A DNA stretch of 64,000 nt from Modestobacter muralis (GTDB taxonomy: Bacteria; Actinomycetota; Actinomycetes; Mycobacteriales; Geodermatophilaceae), in NCBI RefSeq assembly GCF_010682105.1, contig NZ_JAAGWH010000040.1, positions 34,009 to 98,008 of the forward strand. Direction: 5' to 3'. Within the stretch, counting starts at the first letter, position 1, and every line of letters starts with the position of its first letter. The position numbers and the translations under genes were made by a program. This document shows positions 1-7,905 of the stretch, in pieces. The notes below the pieces were generated by a model. The model searched no databases, was not told where the DNA came from, and worked only from the letters and a program-made list of their open reading frames with translations.

Positions 1-217
1 GCAGCCAGATCGCCCCGGGAGTGCCCTCGGCGACCGCGTTCGGCCCGTCGGGCCAGGTCAGCCCGATCGCCAGGTAGGGCCCCACGGTCGCACTGGGGGT
101 GGTGCCCAGCCGGAGCGGCTCGTCGAGGAACCCGCTGCCCCGCCGGAGGATGCCCGGGACCCGGTCGTTGTCCTCTCGCGCCCCGCGGACGAGGGGGGAC
201 AGGTGCGGGCTGCTCAT
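1..217 (-). CDS. pcaG: Protocatechuate 3,4-dioxygenase alpha subunit, N-terminal part (runs off the left edge)
   Basis: Only the first 72 codons are in the window. The ATG at 217 overlaps the pcaH stop by four bases (ATGA), the usual arrangement of the two dioxygenase subunits. Residues 39-48 read TTPSATVGPY, matching the TPSQTVGPF-type N-terminus of intradiol dioxygenase subunits. The alpha subunit builds the (alpha-beta)n cytoplasmic enzyme that cleaves protocatechuate to 3-carboxy-cis,cis-muconate; it normally carries no iron ligands itself. Identity rests on the overlap with pcaH plus this motif. Further pca genes (pcaB, pcaD/L) would be expected to the left, which I cannot see. Confidence 0.88.
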   Translation of the reverse strand, partial: MSSPHLSPLVRGAREDNDRVPGILRRGSGFLDEPLRLGTTPSATVGPYLAIGLTWPDGPNAVAEGTPGAIWL

Positions 218-981
218 GCGACATCTCCGTCGTCGTCGGTCTCGAACGGGGTCTGGTCGGTGCCCCGCAGGACGATGTCCCACTGGTAGGCCAGCGCCCA
301 GTTGTCCTGGGTGCGCTCCAGGTCGAACCGGCTGATCGCCCGGTGCCGGGCGGTCGGCGGGATCGCGTTGAAGATCGGGTCCTGGCCGAACAGCGAGTCG
401 TCGGGGAAGTACATCTGGGTGACCAGCCGCTGGGTGAACGCCGTCCCGAACAGGCTGAAGTGGATGTGCGCCGGCCGCCAGGCGTTGTGGTGGTTGCCCC
501 AGGGGTAGGCGCCGGGCTTGATCGTCGTGAACTCGTAGCGGCCCAGGGCGTCGGTGACCACCCGGCCCAGCCCGTCGAAGTGCGGGTCCAGCGGCGCGGG
601 CCAGTTGTCCACCACGTGCCGGTAGCGGCCGGCGGCGTTGGCCTGCCACACCTCGACCAGCGCGTGCGGCACCGGGCGGCCGTCGCTGTCCAGCACCCGC
701 CCGTAGACGATGATCCGCTGGCCCTGCGCCTCCCCGCCCATCCGCAGGGTGAGGTCGGCGTCGGCCGCGGTGACCCGGTCCTCGCCCAGCACCGGGCCGG
801 TGACCTCGGTGAGCCGGTGGGGCAGGTCGACGGGGGTGCGCAGCGGGGCGCGCAGCCCGGTGCTGCGGTAGCCCGGGAAGGCCACCGGGGTGCGGCTGCC
901 CTCCGGTTCGCGGCCGTACCGCGGGAGGACCAGCGCGCTCTCCTGCGGCGGTCGGGGGTCGCGCGATGTGGTGCCGGTCAT
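214..981 (-). CDS. pcaH: Protocatechuate 3,4-dioxygenase beta subunit
   Basis: A 255-residue intradiol dioxygenase catalytic subunit that performs ring opening of protocatechuate in the beta-ketoadipate pathway. The non-haem Fe(III) ligands are visible as Y120 (AAGRYRH), Y159 (KPGAYPW), H172 and H174 (RPAHIHF). Their spacing of 39, 13 and 2 residues is exactly that of the ligand set known for the family. The ATG at 981 gives an N-terminus of normal length for the family; an upstream in-frame extension would run through the promoter and into the divergent IclR gene. The gene is divergent from that regulator and overlaps pcaG by four bases, so pcaHG is an operon. A 9-bp inverted repeat sits immediately upstream of its start. 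Confidence 0.95.
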   Translation of the reverse strand: MTGTTSRDPRPPQESALVLPRYGREPEGSRTPVAFPGYRSTGLRAPLRTPVDLPHRLTEVTGPVLGEDRVTAADADLTLRMGGEAQGQRIIVYGRVLDSDGRPVPHALVEVWQANAAGRYRHVVDNWPAPLDPHFDGLGRVVTDALGRYEFTTIKPGAYPWGNHHNAWRPAHIHFSLFGTAFTQRLVTQMYFPDDSLFGQDPIFNAIPPTARHRAISRFDLERTQDNWALAYQWDIVLRGTDQTPFETDDDGDVA

Positions 982-985
982 ACTC

Positions 986-1014
986 GGCACCGTAGGGCCT
1001 GGCAGTACGGTGCC
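986..1014. promoter_or_regulatory. Candidate operator between pcaH and iclR
   Basis: A perfect 9-bp inverted repeat, GGCACCGTA and TACGGTGCC, separated by 11 bp, lies just upstream of the pcaH start in the divergent promoter region. It suits a dimeric regulator such as the adjacent IclR protein. It differs from the TTCC-type boxes, so it may be a second class of site. Confidence 0.55.
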
Positions 1015-1025
1015 CAAGCACCGAC

Positions 1026-1040
1026 TTTCACTGGGAGGAA
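1026..1040. promoter_or_regulatory. Putative PcaR-type box (weak) over the iclR ribosome site
   Basis: TTTCACTGGGAGGAA matches 11 of 15 positions of TTCCGCTGGACGGAA, the palindrome before the thiolase gene. It overlaps the iclR ribosome-binding site, a position suited to autorepression. It is weaker evidence than the other copies. Confidence 0.35.
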
Positions 1041-1048
1041 GTGACCAC

Positions 1049-1825
1049 GTGTCCGGTGGGGCCGCCGCGGCGGGACGATCGGTGACCTCGCGCGCCCTCG
1101 GCGTGCTGGACGCCTTCGACGCCGGCCACCACCGGCTGACCCTGTCGGAGGTCGCGGCGCGGTCGGGCACCCCGCTGACCACCGCCCACCGGCTGCTGGC
1201 CGAGCTGGTCGCCTGGGGCGCGCTCGCCCGCCGGGACGACGGCCGCTACGAGATCGGCCGCAAGCTCTGGGACCTCGGCCTGCTGGCGCCGGTCCAGCTC
1301 GAGCTGCGCCAGGTGGCCGCGCCGTTCCTGCTGGACGTGCACACCGCCACCCGCGACACCGTGCACCTGGCGGTCCGAGAGGGCACCAAGGCGCTGTACG
1401 TGGAGCGCATCTCCGGGCGGGAGTCGGTGCCGATCGTCAGCCAGGTGGGCAGCCGACTGCCGCTGCACGCCACCGCCGTCGGCAAGGTGCTGCTGGCCTC
1501 GGCACCCGACGACGTCGTGGACCAGGTGCTGCGGGCACCCACCCGGGAGACCCGGCACACCGTCGTGGACCCCCGGCGGATCGCCCGGGACCTCGCCGAG
1601 GTCCGCCGCGAGGGGTGGGCGCGGACGAGTGAGGAGATGTCGCTGGGGGCGGCCTCGGTCGCCGTCCCGGTCACCGTCGAGCGCGCGTCCGGGCCCGTGG
1701 TGGTGGCCGCGCTCGGCATCGTCGTGGCCGCGCACCGCCGGGACCTCGGCCGGCTCGCGCCGGTGCTGCAGGTGGCCGCCCGGGGCATCGGCCGGGCGGT
1801 GGGCGGCTCCGAGCAGTTCCGCTGA
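1049..1825 (+). CDS. IclR-family transcriptional regulator, probable regulator of pca/pob genes
   Basis: A 258-residue protein with an N-terminal winged helix (about residues 12-75: LSEVAARSGTPLTTAHRLLAEL) followed by the IclR ligand-binding domain (LPLHATAVGKVLLA; GWARTSEEMSLGAASVAVPV). The GTG at 1049 is preceded by a good ribosome site (GGGAGGA, 1033-1039); an ATG at 890 would overlap pcaH head-on and is rejected. It is divergent from pcaHG and followed by pobA. IclR proteins of the PcaR/PcaU/PobR type control protocatechuate and 4-hydroxybenzoate genes, and context supports that role. A 15-bp motif related to TTCCGCTGGACGGAA lies over its own ribosome site, before pobA and before the distant thiolase operon, so it probably autoregulates and controls those genes. 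The effector is not known from sequence. Confidence 0.9.
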   Translation: MSGGAAAAGRSVTSRALGVLDAFDAGHHRLTLSEVAARSGTPLTTAHRLLAELVAWGALARRDDGRYEIGRKLWDLGLLAPVQLELRQVAAPFLLDVHTATRDTVHLAVREGTKALYVERISGRESVPIVSQVGSRLPLHATAVGKVLLASAPDDVVDQVLRAPTRETRHTVVDPRRIARDLAEVRREGWARTSEEMSLGAASVAVPVTVERASGPVVVAALGIVVAAHRRDLGRLAPVLQVAARGIGRAVGGSEQFR

Positions 1826-1829
1826 ACGC

Positions 1830-1844
1830 TTCCGTCCAGCGGGA
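1830..1844. promoter_or_regulatory. Putative PcaR-type box before pobA
   Basis: TTCCGTCCAGCGGGA is 14/15 identical to the reverse complement of the site before the thiolase operon and sits 43 bp before the pobA ATG. A partial second copy in direct orientation, TTCCGCTGAACGCTT (1817-1831), abuts it across the end of iclR. Confidence 0.65.
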
Positions 1845-1887
1845 GGACGGGCTGGGTGGCGCCGGGACCGCGACGCACACTCCGAGG

Positions 1888-3057
1888 ATGCGCACCCAGG
1901 TGGGGATCATCGGCGCCGGCCCGGCAGGCCTCCTGCTGTCCCGGCTCCTGCAGCTGCAGGGCATCGACACGGTGGTCCTGGAGAACCGGTCCCGGGACTA
2001 CGTCGAGGCCCGCATCCGCGCCGGCATCCTCGAGGAGCACACCGTGCAGACCCTCGTCGACGCCGGCGTCGGGGAGCGCCTGCAGCGGGAGGGTCTGCCG
2101 CACGATGGTGTGTACCTGCAGTACCCCGGCGTGCGGCACCACCTGGACTTCCCGTCGCTGTGTGGCCGCCGGGTGTGGGCCTACGGGCAGACCGAGGTCA
2201 CCAAGGACCTCATCAGTGCCCAGCTCCACGACGGCCCGCCGCTGCTGTTCGGCGTCAGCGACGTGGTCCCCGAGGACGTCGACGGCGACTCCCCGCGGAT
2301 CCGGTTCACCGACGCCGACGGCGTCCCGCAGGTGCTGGAGTGCGACGCGATCGCCGGTACCGACGGCTTCCACGGCGTCTCCCGCCCGGTCGTCACCGCG
2401 GGCACCGGCGGGCGGCTGTGGGAGCGCACCTACCCCTACGCCTGGCTCGGCGTGCTGGCCGACGTCGCCCCCTCCACCGACGAGCTGGTCTACGCCTGGC
2501 ACCCCGACGGGTTCGCCCTGCTGTCGATGCGCTCGCCGTCGGTGTCCCGGCTGTACCTGCAGGTCGACCCCGGCGAGCGGATCGAGGACTGGTCCGACGA
2601 CCGGATCTGGACCGCACTCGCCACCCGGTCGGCGCTGGACGGCTGGGAGCTGGAGACCGGCCCGGTCACGGAGAAGTCGGTCCTGCCGATGCGCTCGTTC
2701 GTCTCCGCGCCGATGCGCCGGGGCCGCCTCTTCCTGGCCGGCGACGCCGCGCACATCGTGCCGCCGACCGGGGCCAAGGGCCTCAACCTCGCCGTCGCCG
2801 ACGTCACCCTGCTGGCCACCGCCCTGACCCGGCTGCTGGCCGGGGGGCGCACCGACCTGGTCGACACCTACTCCGACCGGGCGCTGGCCCGGGTCTGGCG
2901 CTGCACCCACTTCTCCTGGTGGATGACCTCGATGCTGCACCGCGCCGGCGACGACTTCGACGCCGAGCTGCAGCTGTCCCAGCTGCGCCGGGTCTGCGGC
3001 TCCGAGGCCGCCGCCCGCGAGCTGGCCGAGAACTACACCGGCCTGCCGGTCGGCTGA
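1888..3057 (+). CDS. pobA: 4-hydroxybenzoate 3-monooxygenase
   Basis: A 389-residue class A flavoprotein hydroxylase converting 4-hydroxybenzoate to protocatechuate with NAD(P)H and O2, feeding PcaGH. The FAD dinucleotide fold is at the N-terminus (VGIIGAGPAGLLLSRLL, from residue 5). The second FAD motif GDAAHIVPPTGAKGLNLAV lies near residue 285. Length and whole-protein pattern, for example RAGILEEHTV and YPYAWLGVLAD, fit the PobA family specifically rather than generic salicylate hydroxylases. The ATG follows iclR by about 60 bp. That gap holds two copies of the putative PcaR-type box, suggesting direct control by the upstream regulator. It ends against a strong hairpin shared with the convergent monooxygenase gene. 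Confidence 0.95.
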   Translation: MRTQVGIIGAGPAGLLLSRLLQLQGIDTVVLENRSRDYVEARIRAGILEEHTVQTLVDAGVGERLQREGLPHDGVYLQYPGVRHHLDFPSLCGRRVWAYGQTEVTKDLISAQLHDGPPLLFGVSDVVPEDVDGDSPRIRFTDADGVPQVLECDAIAGTDGFHGVSRPVVTAGTGGRLWERTYPYAWLGVLADVAPSTDELVYAWHPDGFALLSMRSPSVSRLYLQVDPGERIEDWSDDRIWTALATRSALDGWELETGPVTEKSVLPMRSFVSAPMRRGRLFLAGDAAHIVPPTGAKGLNLAVADVTLLATALTRLLAGGRTDLVDTYSDRALARVWRCTHFSWWMTSMLHRAGDDFDAELQLSQLRRVCGSEAAARELAENYTGLPVG

Positions 3058-3061
3058 CCGC

Positions 3062-3092
3062 CCGGGCCGGGGCGACGACCGCCCCGGCCCGG
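3062..3092. terminator. Bidirectional terminator between pobA and the FAD monooxygenase
   Basis: A 13-bp perfect stem (CCGGGCCGGGGCG / CGCCCCGGCCCGG) with a 5-nt loop in the 42-bp gap of two convergent genes. No T-tract, as usual in high-GC actinobacteria. Confidence 0.75.
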
Positions 3093-3099
3093 CCCCGGG

Positions 3100-4737
3100 T
3101 CAGCCGGCCGGGGTCCCCGCGGTCACGCCCGCCGCGGCACCGGTCACCCGGTCCAGCAGGTCCGCGGCGTCCGGGAGCCGGTCACCCCGCCAGGCGACGT
3201 GCTGGTCGGGACGCACGAGCACCAGGTCGGCGTCCATCAGCGCGCGCAGCCCGGCCTGGTCGGCGAGGTCGAGCACCCGCAGCGGGAGGCCGCGGGCGGC
3301 GGCTGCCGCCTGGGCCGTCCCGGTCGCCGCGGTGGGGCCCAGGCGCAGGAGCGTGAAGCCCTCGCCCAGCAGGTCGTACAGCGACCGGCCGTCGGGCAGC
3401 CAGGCGTGCGGCAGCCGCGCACCGGGGTGCGCCGACGGGGTGTAGGTCGTCAGCCCGGGTACGGGGACCGGCCGGTCGTCCGGGACGACGGCGGGGGAGT
3501 GGGGGTAGTCGTAGCCCAGCACCAGGCCGGTGCTGTGGAACTCGGGGTCCTTGACCTGCAGCGCCCGGGCGACCTCGGCCCGCAGCCGCTCGCCGACCGG
3601 CCCGTCGTCGTCGAGGTCGGCGGTGGCGAAGGACGGTGCGAGGAACGCCTCCTGGCTGCCGGCCGCGTCGATCGTCCGCAGCGCGACCGGCCGGCGCTCG
3701 GCCTCGTAGCTGTCCAGCAGGCCCGCCGGCGCCCAGCCCTGCAGGACCGCGGCGAGCTTCCAGGCGAGGTTGACCGCGTCGCCGACGCAGGTGTTGAACC
3801 CGTGGCCACCCCACGGCGGGTTCAGGTGCGCGGCGTCGCCCACCAGGAACACCCGGCGGCCGCGGTACCGGTCGGTCAGCAGCATCCGCGCCGCCCACGG
3901 GTCGGTGGCCAGCACCTCGACGTCGATCGCGTCGCCGACCAACGACTGCACCAGCTCCACCGGGTCGACGTCGTCGGCGTCGGCGTCGACGCCCTGCACG
4001 ATCGCCCACCAGGTGCCGTCGAGGTCCAGCCGTCCCATCAGCCCGCCGCGGCGCGCCCCGATGACCCAGTAGTGGACGCCGAGGCTGCACAGCGGGCGCT
4101 CCTCCAGCGACCGGCTGCGGAAGGTGATCGAGGAGTTCTTCAGCGCACCGGAGGAGCCCTCGTACCGGGCGCCGATCGCGGCGCGGCTGATCCCGCTGCT
4201 GCCGTCGCAGCCCAGCAGCCAGTCCGCGGTCACCTCGTGCCGGCCGCCGTCGGGGTCCACCAGGACGGCGGAGGCGGCGTCGTCCCCGTCGGTCACCGAG
4301 GTGGCACGCCAGCCGCGGAGCAGGGTGACGGTGGGCAGGCCGGCCGCGGTCTCCCGCAGCACCTCCTCGACCACCGACTGCGGCGCCTGCTGACCGGACT
4401 CCGCCAGCTCGTCGCGGCGGTCGACGTACATCGCGAAGGCGTTGCGGAACCGGGTGATCTCGTGGCCGAACAGCCCGGTCACGAACACGACGTCCTGGGC
4501 GTGCGCGACGGGCAGGGGGGCCGCGGCTCGCAGCCGGTCGGCGATGCCCCAGCGGCGCAGGTGCTCCATGGTGCGGGCGCTGGTGGTCTTGGCCCGGGGG
4601 CGCAGCGGGTCCAGCTCGGCCCGCGGCTCGACGACGAGCACCTCGATGCCCCGCCGGCCGAGCTCGATGGCGGCGGACAGGCCGCTGGGGCCGCCGCCGA
4701 CGACGAGCACGGGCACGTGGGCGGGCACGTGGGACAT
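3100..4737 (-). CDS. FAD-dependent aromatic monooxygenase (PheA/TfdB/MhpA-like)
   Basis: A 545-residue flavoprotein hydroxylase with an N-terminal FAD fold (VLVVGGGPSGLSAAIELGRR), the mid GD motif (VFLVGDAAHLNPPWGGHGFN) and a C-terminal thioredoxin-like extension (about residues 400-545) as in phenol hydroxylases and MhpA. The ATG at 4737 is chosen over that at 4752 because AGGAG sits five bases before it. It is alone on its transcript, 155 bp after the DUF3500 gene, with its own ATTG box and Crp-like box upstream. Such enzymes hydroxylate phenolic rings before ring cleavage. In this context a trihydroxybenzoate or phloroglucinol-type A-ring product is a plausible substrate, but that is inference; the family alone does not fix the substrate. 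Confidence 0.85.
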   Translation of the reverse strand: MSHVPAHVPVLVVGGGPSGLSAAIELGRRGIEVLVVEPRAELDPLRPRAKTTSARTMEHLRRWGIADRLRAAAPLPVAHAQDVVFVTGLFGHEITRFRNAFAMYVDRRDELAESGQQAPQSVVEEVLRETAAGLPTVTLLRGWRATSVTDGDDAASAVLVDPDGGRHEVTADWLLGCDGSSGISRAAIGARYEGSSGALKNSSITFRSRSLEERPLCSLGVHYWVIGARRGGLMGRLDLDGTWWAIVQGVDADADDVDPVELVQSLVGDAIDVEVLATDPWAARMLLTDRYRGRRVFLVGDAAHLNPPWGGHGFNTCVGDAVNLAWKLAAVLQGWAPAGLLDSYEAERRPVALRTIDAAGSQEAFLAPSFATADLDDDGPVGERLRAEVARALQVKDPEFHSTGLVLGYDYPHSPAVVPDDRPVPVPGLTTYTPSAHPGARLPHAWLPDGRSLYDLLGEGFTLLRLGPTAATGTAQAAAAARGLPLRVLDLADQAGLRALMDADLVLVRPDQHVAWRGDRLPDAADLLDRVTGAAAGVTAGTPAG

Positions 4738-4829
4738 CGGATCTCCTGTCATGGGTGCTGCGGTGCCCGGAGGGCCGAGGGAGGGGGCGCGCGGCCGGCT
4801 CTGCGGCCACCGATCGCGGTTCCAGCTTC

Positions 4830-4845
4830 CGTGGCGGGCGTCACG
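4830..4845. promoter_or_regulatory. Crp-like box before the FAD monooxygenase (imperfect)
   Basis: CGTGG-N6-TCACG, one mismatch from GTGA-N6-TCAC, the core of Crp/GlxR sites. The 14-bp gap to the ATTG box is identical to that at the cupin and GH1 promoters. Confidence 0.4.
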
Positions 4846-4859
4846 TCCCCGTAGCCCGA

Positions 4860-4874
4860 TGTCATTGAGTGGCA
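4860..4874. promoter_or_regulatory. ATTG box (TGTCATTGAGTGGCA) before the FAD monooxygenase
   Basis: Member of the five-site family with consensus TGCCATTGrnCGGCA. It lies 123 bp before the monooxygenase start and 14 bp from a GTGG-N6-TCAC box (4830-4845). Probable site for the IclR protein at 9885-10691. Confidence 0.5.
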
Positions 4875-4892
4875 GCCGGACACGGCCCGCGG

Positions 4893-6140
4893 TCAGGGCC
4901 GGTGCTGGGCCTGCCACCGGCGGACCCAGGCGCGGCCGTAGTCGTTGCCGTGCGGGGTGCGCAGCACGGTGTGCACGTGGAAGGGCTGCGGCGTCCGGTG
5001 GTCGAGGAAGACGCCGCAGTGGTGGTCGAGCTCGGCGATGATCACCGGTGACTGGACGCGGTAGTAGAAGACGTCGCCGACCTCGTGGCCGCCGATCCAG
5101 CTGAACGACGTCTCGTCCAGGTGGGCCTCGATCTCCCGGAGCCGGGCAGCGCGCGGACCCGCGGGGAGCAGCCGGACGAACGTCTCGGCGATGGCCCGCA
5201 CCAGGCGCTGCGCCGGCGCGGGCATGCCGGCGACCGGAATGCCCTCGACCGGGATGACCCGGTTGTCCTGGAACGCGCCGGCCAGGTGCCGCTCGTCGCC
5301 GGGGTGGACCCGGCCCGGCGGCATCGCGGGGTCGACCATCTGCGCGTAGACGGTGGCCGCCGCCCGTTGCTCGGGAGGGAGGGCGGCCATCAGCTGCAGG
5401 CCCAGGTCGATGCGCTCGGTGAAGGACGGGGTGCCGGCGTGCGGGCCCTCGTCGATCTCGTTGGGCTCGGCGCCGAGGAAGACCGGGGACAGCACCATGC
5501 GGCCCTCGACGACCAGGCAGTTGACCGCGGCGTGGTGGCCGAACAGCTGCCAGCCCCAGGGCGCCCGCAGGTCCGGGGTGCCGTAGACGGCGATGTTGTA
5601 GCTGTACTCGTTGAGCACGGTGGTCAGGTCGACGACCTCGCCGAGGAAGCCGTTGATCCGCATCATCGCGCGGGTGAGCTCGTACCCCTCCGGGGACAGC
5701 GATGCCCGGACCAGCGCCATGGCCGCCTCGCGGACGTCGTCGGGCTGGAACTCCAGGCGCAGGCCGGTGTCGAACTGCATGAACTCCGGGTTGGCCCAGG
5801 TCTGCCACTCGACGGCGTCCACGGCGTGGGTGAGGCGTTCCCGGTCGGTGGGGGACACGGCGTCGAGCAGGGCGGTGGCGGCGTCGACCATCCCCGCGAC
5901 CGGCGCCTCCTCCCCGGGCTCGGCCGGGGTGAGCGGGTACAGCTCCTCGCGCAGCACGCCGTCCTCGGTGACGCCGCGGAACTCGGCCAGGTACATCGGC
6001 GTCCAGCCCTCGACCAGCCCGCCGGTGAACGTCCCCGGGGTGCGGGCGTGCTCCCGGTAGGCGTACGCGTCCAGCCCGCGGACCCCGGCCAGCCGGGGGT
6101 GGTCGTGCGGGAAGAGGAACTGCCTGAACTCACCGCTCAT
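4893..6140 (-). CDS. DUF3500 domain-containing protein
   Basis: A 415-residue protein whose body matches the DUF3500 family (LPPEQRAAATVYAQMV; FSWIGGHEVGDVFYYRVQSPVIIAELDHHCGVFLDH; HVHTVLRTPHGNDYG near the C-terminus). The conserved His/Asp-rich C-terminal segment looks like a metal or active site but no biochemical role is established that I know of. No signal peptide is visible, so it is probably cytoplasmic. It overlaps the FAH-family gene by 11 bases, tying it to the cupin-hydrolase-FAH transcript. Presence inside a putative aromatic ring-catabolic operon suggests an enzymatic step on a carboxylate or lactone intermediate. That is a guess from position only. Confidence 0.8.
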   Translation of the reverse strand: MSGEFRQFLFPHDHPRLAGVRGLDAYAYREHARTPGTFTGGLVEGWTPMYLAEFRGVTEDGVLREELYPLTPAEPGEEAPVAGMVDAATALLDAVSPTDRERLTHAVDAVEWQTWANPEFMQFDTGLRLEFQPDDVREAAMALVRASLSPEGYELTRAMMRINGFLGEVVDLTTVLNEYSYNIAVYGTPDLRAPWGWQLFGHHAAVNCLVVEGRMVLSPVFLGAEPNEIDEGPHAGTPSFTERIDLGLQLMAALPPEQRAAATVYAQMVDPAMPPGRVHPGDERHLAGAFQDNRVIPVEGIPVAGMPAPAQRLVRAIAETFVRLLPAGPRAARLREIEAHLDETSFSWIGGHEVGDVFYYRVQSPVIIAELDHHCGVFLDHRTPQPFHVHTVLRTPHGNDYGRAWVRRWQAQHRP

Positions 6141-6981
6141 GGCGCACCTCGTTGGTGACGACGGTGTTGGTCAGGACCCCGAGCCGGTCGACCTCGACCT
6201 CGACGACGTCCCCGGGCTGCAGCAGCCACGGCGGGGTGCGCGAGTAGCCGACCCCGGACGGCGTACCGGTGGCCAGCAGGTCACCGGGCCGCAGCGTGAG
6301 GGTCCGGGAGACCAGGGACAGGGTGTCGCCGACGGTGTAGACCATCTGGTCGGTCGTGCCGTCCTGCACGGTCTCGCCGTTGACCCGGGTCCGCACCCGC
6401 AGCCCCTCGCGCAGGTCGCCGACCTCGGCGGCCGGGACCAGCGGCCCCAGCGGGCCGGAGCGGTCGCCGTTCTTGCCCAGGATCCACTGGCTGGTCAGCT
6501 TCTGCGCCCGCCGGGAGGTGAGGTCGTTGAAGGTCGAGTAGCCCACGACGGCCGCCAGCGCCTCCTGCGGGGTGGCGTCGACCAGCGTCCGGCCGACCCA
6601 CGCCACGACCTCGCCCTCCCAGTCCAGGCCGTCCTCGTCCGCCGGCACCGGCACCTGCGCGCCGTCGACGGTGAGCGAGGCGGTCCACCGGGCGAACAGC
6701 GTCGGGTGCGGCGGCACCCCCTCGGCGGCGTAGGACCCCTCGGCCACGTGCTTCAGGTAGTTCAGCCCGATGCACAGCACCCGGGCGCCGGGCAGCACCG
6801 GCGGCACGAACTCGACCCCGGCCGCGGCGACGGTCGCGCCACCCGGCGTCCCCGACAGGTGCCCGGCCGGGTCCGCCCAGAAGTCCTCGAGCGCGGCGAG
6901 CACGGTCACCTCGGTGCCGTCGTCGGACAGCGCGCCGACCTCGACGTCGCCGGCGTCCCGCGTGATGCCGACGATCCTCAT
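6130..6981 (-). CDS. Fumarylacetoacetate hydrolase family protein
   Basis: A 283-residue FAH-fold enzyme of the FAHD1 or acylpyruvase / 2-keto-4-pentenoate hydratase type. Metal ligands are visible as E122 and E124 (LDWEGEVV) and D153 (TFNDLTSRR), with the characteristic QWILGKNGDRSGPLGPL and GDLLATGTPSGVGYSRTPP motifs. The family hydrolyses C-C bonds of acylpyruvates or hydrates 2-oxo acids after ring fission. The ATG at 6981 overlaps the preceding hydrolase stop (ATGA). One oddity is that the usual SARD stretch after the ligand Asp reads TSRR. In the proposed pathway it would process the A-ring cleavage product, but a role in another meta- or gentisate-like route is equally compatible with the family. 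Confidence 0.88.
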   Translation of the reverse strand: MRIVGITRDAGDVEVGALSDDGTEVTVLAALEDFWADPAGHLSGTPGGATVAAAGVEFVPPVLPGARVLCIGLNYLKHVAEGSYAAEGVPPHPTLFARWTASLTVDGAQVPVPADEDGLDWEGEVVAWVGRTLVDATPQEALAAVVGYSTFNDLTSRRAQKLTSQWILGKNGDRSGPLGPLVPAAEVGDLREGLRVRTRVNGETVQDGTTDQMVYTVGDTLSLVSRTLTLRPGDLLATGTPSGVGYSRTPPWLLQPGDVVEVEVDRLGVLTNTVVTNEVRHER

Positions 6982-7889
6982 GCCCGGTCCTCCTCGATCA
7001 GCTGCCGGCGCAGGAAGGCGACCGTGCGCGTCAGCGCGTCCGCGGCGGCGTCGGGGGCGCCGAGCCACATGTGGTCGGCGCCGTCGTAGGTGTGCAGCTC
7101 GACGTCGGGCAGCCGCGCGGCGAGCCGCTCGCTCTGCACGCACGGGACGAACCGGTCGGCCCGGCCGTGCAGCAGCAGGAACGGTGGTGCGGGGGCCGAC
7201 GCGTGGGTGACCGGGCTGGCCTGCGCGGCACGGCCGGGCACCTCGACCGCGGGGGCGCCGAGCAGCTGCGCCTCCCGCGTGCCCGGGTCGGTGGGGTCGG
7301 TGCCGAGGTCGGTGGCGACCGCGGCGACGTCGCTGGGGGCGTACCAGGCGGCGACGGCGGCCACGGTGCTCGACGGCCCGGTCACCCCGACCTCGCCTTC
7401 CAGCGCCGGGTCGTCGGGGGTCAGGCCGAGCAGCTCGGCGAGGTGCCCACCGGCCGACTCGCCCCAGGAGGCGACCCGGTCGGCGTCCAGACCCAGCTCC
7501 GACGCGCGGGAGCGCAGCCAGCGGACGGCGGCCTTGGCGTCGTGCAGCTGGGCGGGCCAGACCGCCTCACCGGAGAGCCGGTAGTCGACGCTGGCCACCG
7601 CGATGCCGGCCTGGGCGACCTGCTCGAACGGGGTCGGGTCGGCGCCCCGGTAGGCCGGGCCGGCGGTGTGCCGGCTGCCCAGCCGCCAGCCACCACCGTG
7701 CAGGAACACCACGACCGGCGCGGGCCCCGGGCCGGCCGGGAGGTACAGGTCCAGCTCGAGCGGGCGGGCGCCGGGCAGCGCCGCGTACGGGACGCCGGTG
7801 AGCACCCGGACGCCGCCGGCACCGGTGCGGACGGGCGGCAGCGGGGCGGCATGGGCCGGTGGGGGCAGCGGGAGTGCGGGAGTGGGCAC
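6978..7889 (-). CDS. Alpha/beta hydrolase fold-3 esterase
   Basis: A 303-residue carboxylesterase-like protein of the BD-FAE/HSL type. It has the oxyanion-hole motif FLHGGGW, the nucleophile elbow GESAGG and a C-terminal acid/base pair region (HGRADRFVP, DGADHMWLG). I use the GTG at 7889 because AGGAGA lies immediately upstream; a TTG four codons earlier is less likely. It is translationally coupled to the FAH gene. A paralogue of the same architecture lies between the two rhamnosidase genes (19273-20211). In the flavonol hypothesis it is a candidate for cleaving the depside ester produced by the cupin dioxygenase. Removal of acyl groups from acylated glycosides is the main alternative. Confidence 0.85.
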   Translation of the reverse strand: MPTPALPLPPPAHAAPLPPVRTGAGGVRVLTGVPYAALPGARPLELDLYLPAGPGPAPVVVFLHGGGWRLGSRHTAGPAYRGADPTPFEQVAQAGIAVASVDYRLSGEAVWPAQLHDAKAAVRWLRSRASELGLDADRVASWGESAGGHLAELLGLTPDDPALEGEVGVTGPSSTVAAVAAWYAPSDVAAVATDLGTDPTDPGTREAQLLGAPAVEVPGRAAQASPVTHASAPAPPFLLLHGRADRFVPCVQSERLAARLPDVELHTYDGADHMWLGAPDAAADALTRTVAFLRRQLIEEDRA

Positions 7890-7905
7890 GGGTCTCCTCA
7901 ACGGA

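Noticed and set aside
214..1182. A longer pcaH starting at 1182
   Set aside because: The extra 67 residues are translated from the promoter and the opposite strand of the iclR gene; the ATG at 981 gives the normal N-terminus and leaves a divergent promoter.
3100..5808. A 902-codon monooxygenase running into the DUF3500 gene
   Set aside because: The N-terminal extension is antiparallel-frame noise over DUF3500; the FAD motif begins right after the ATG at 4737, which has a good ribosome site.
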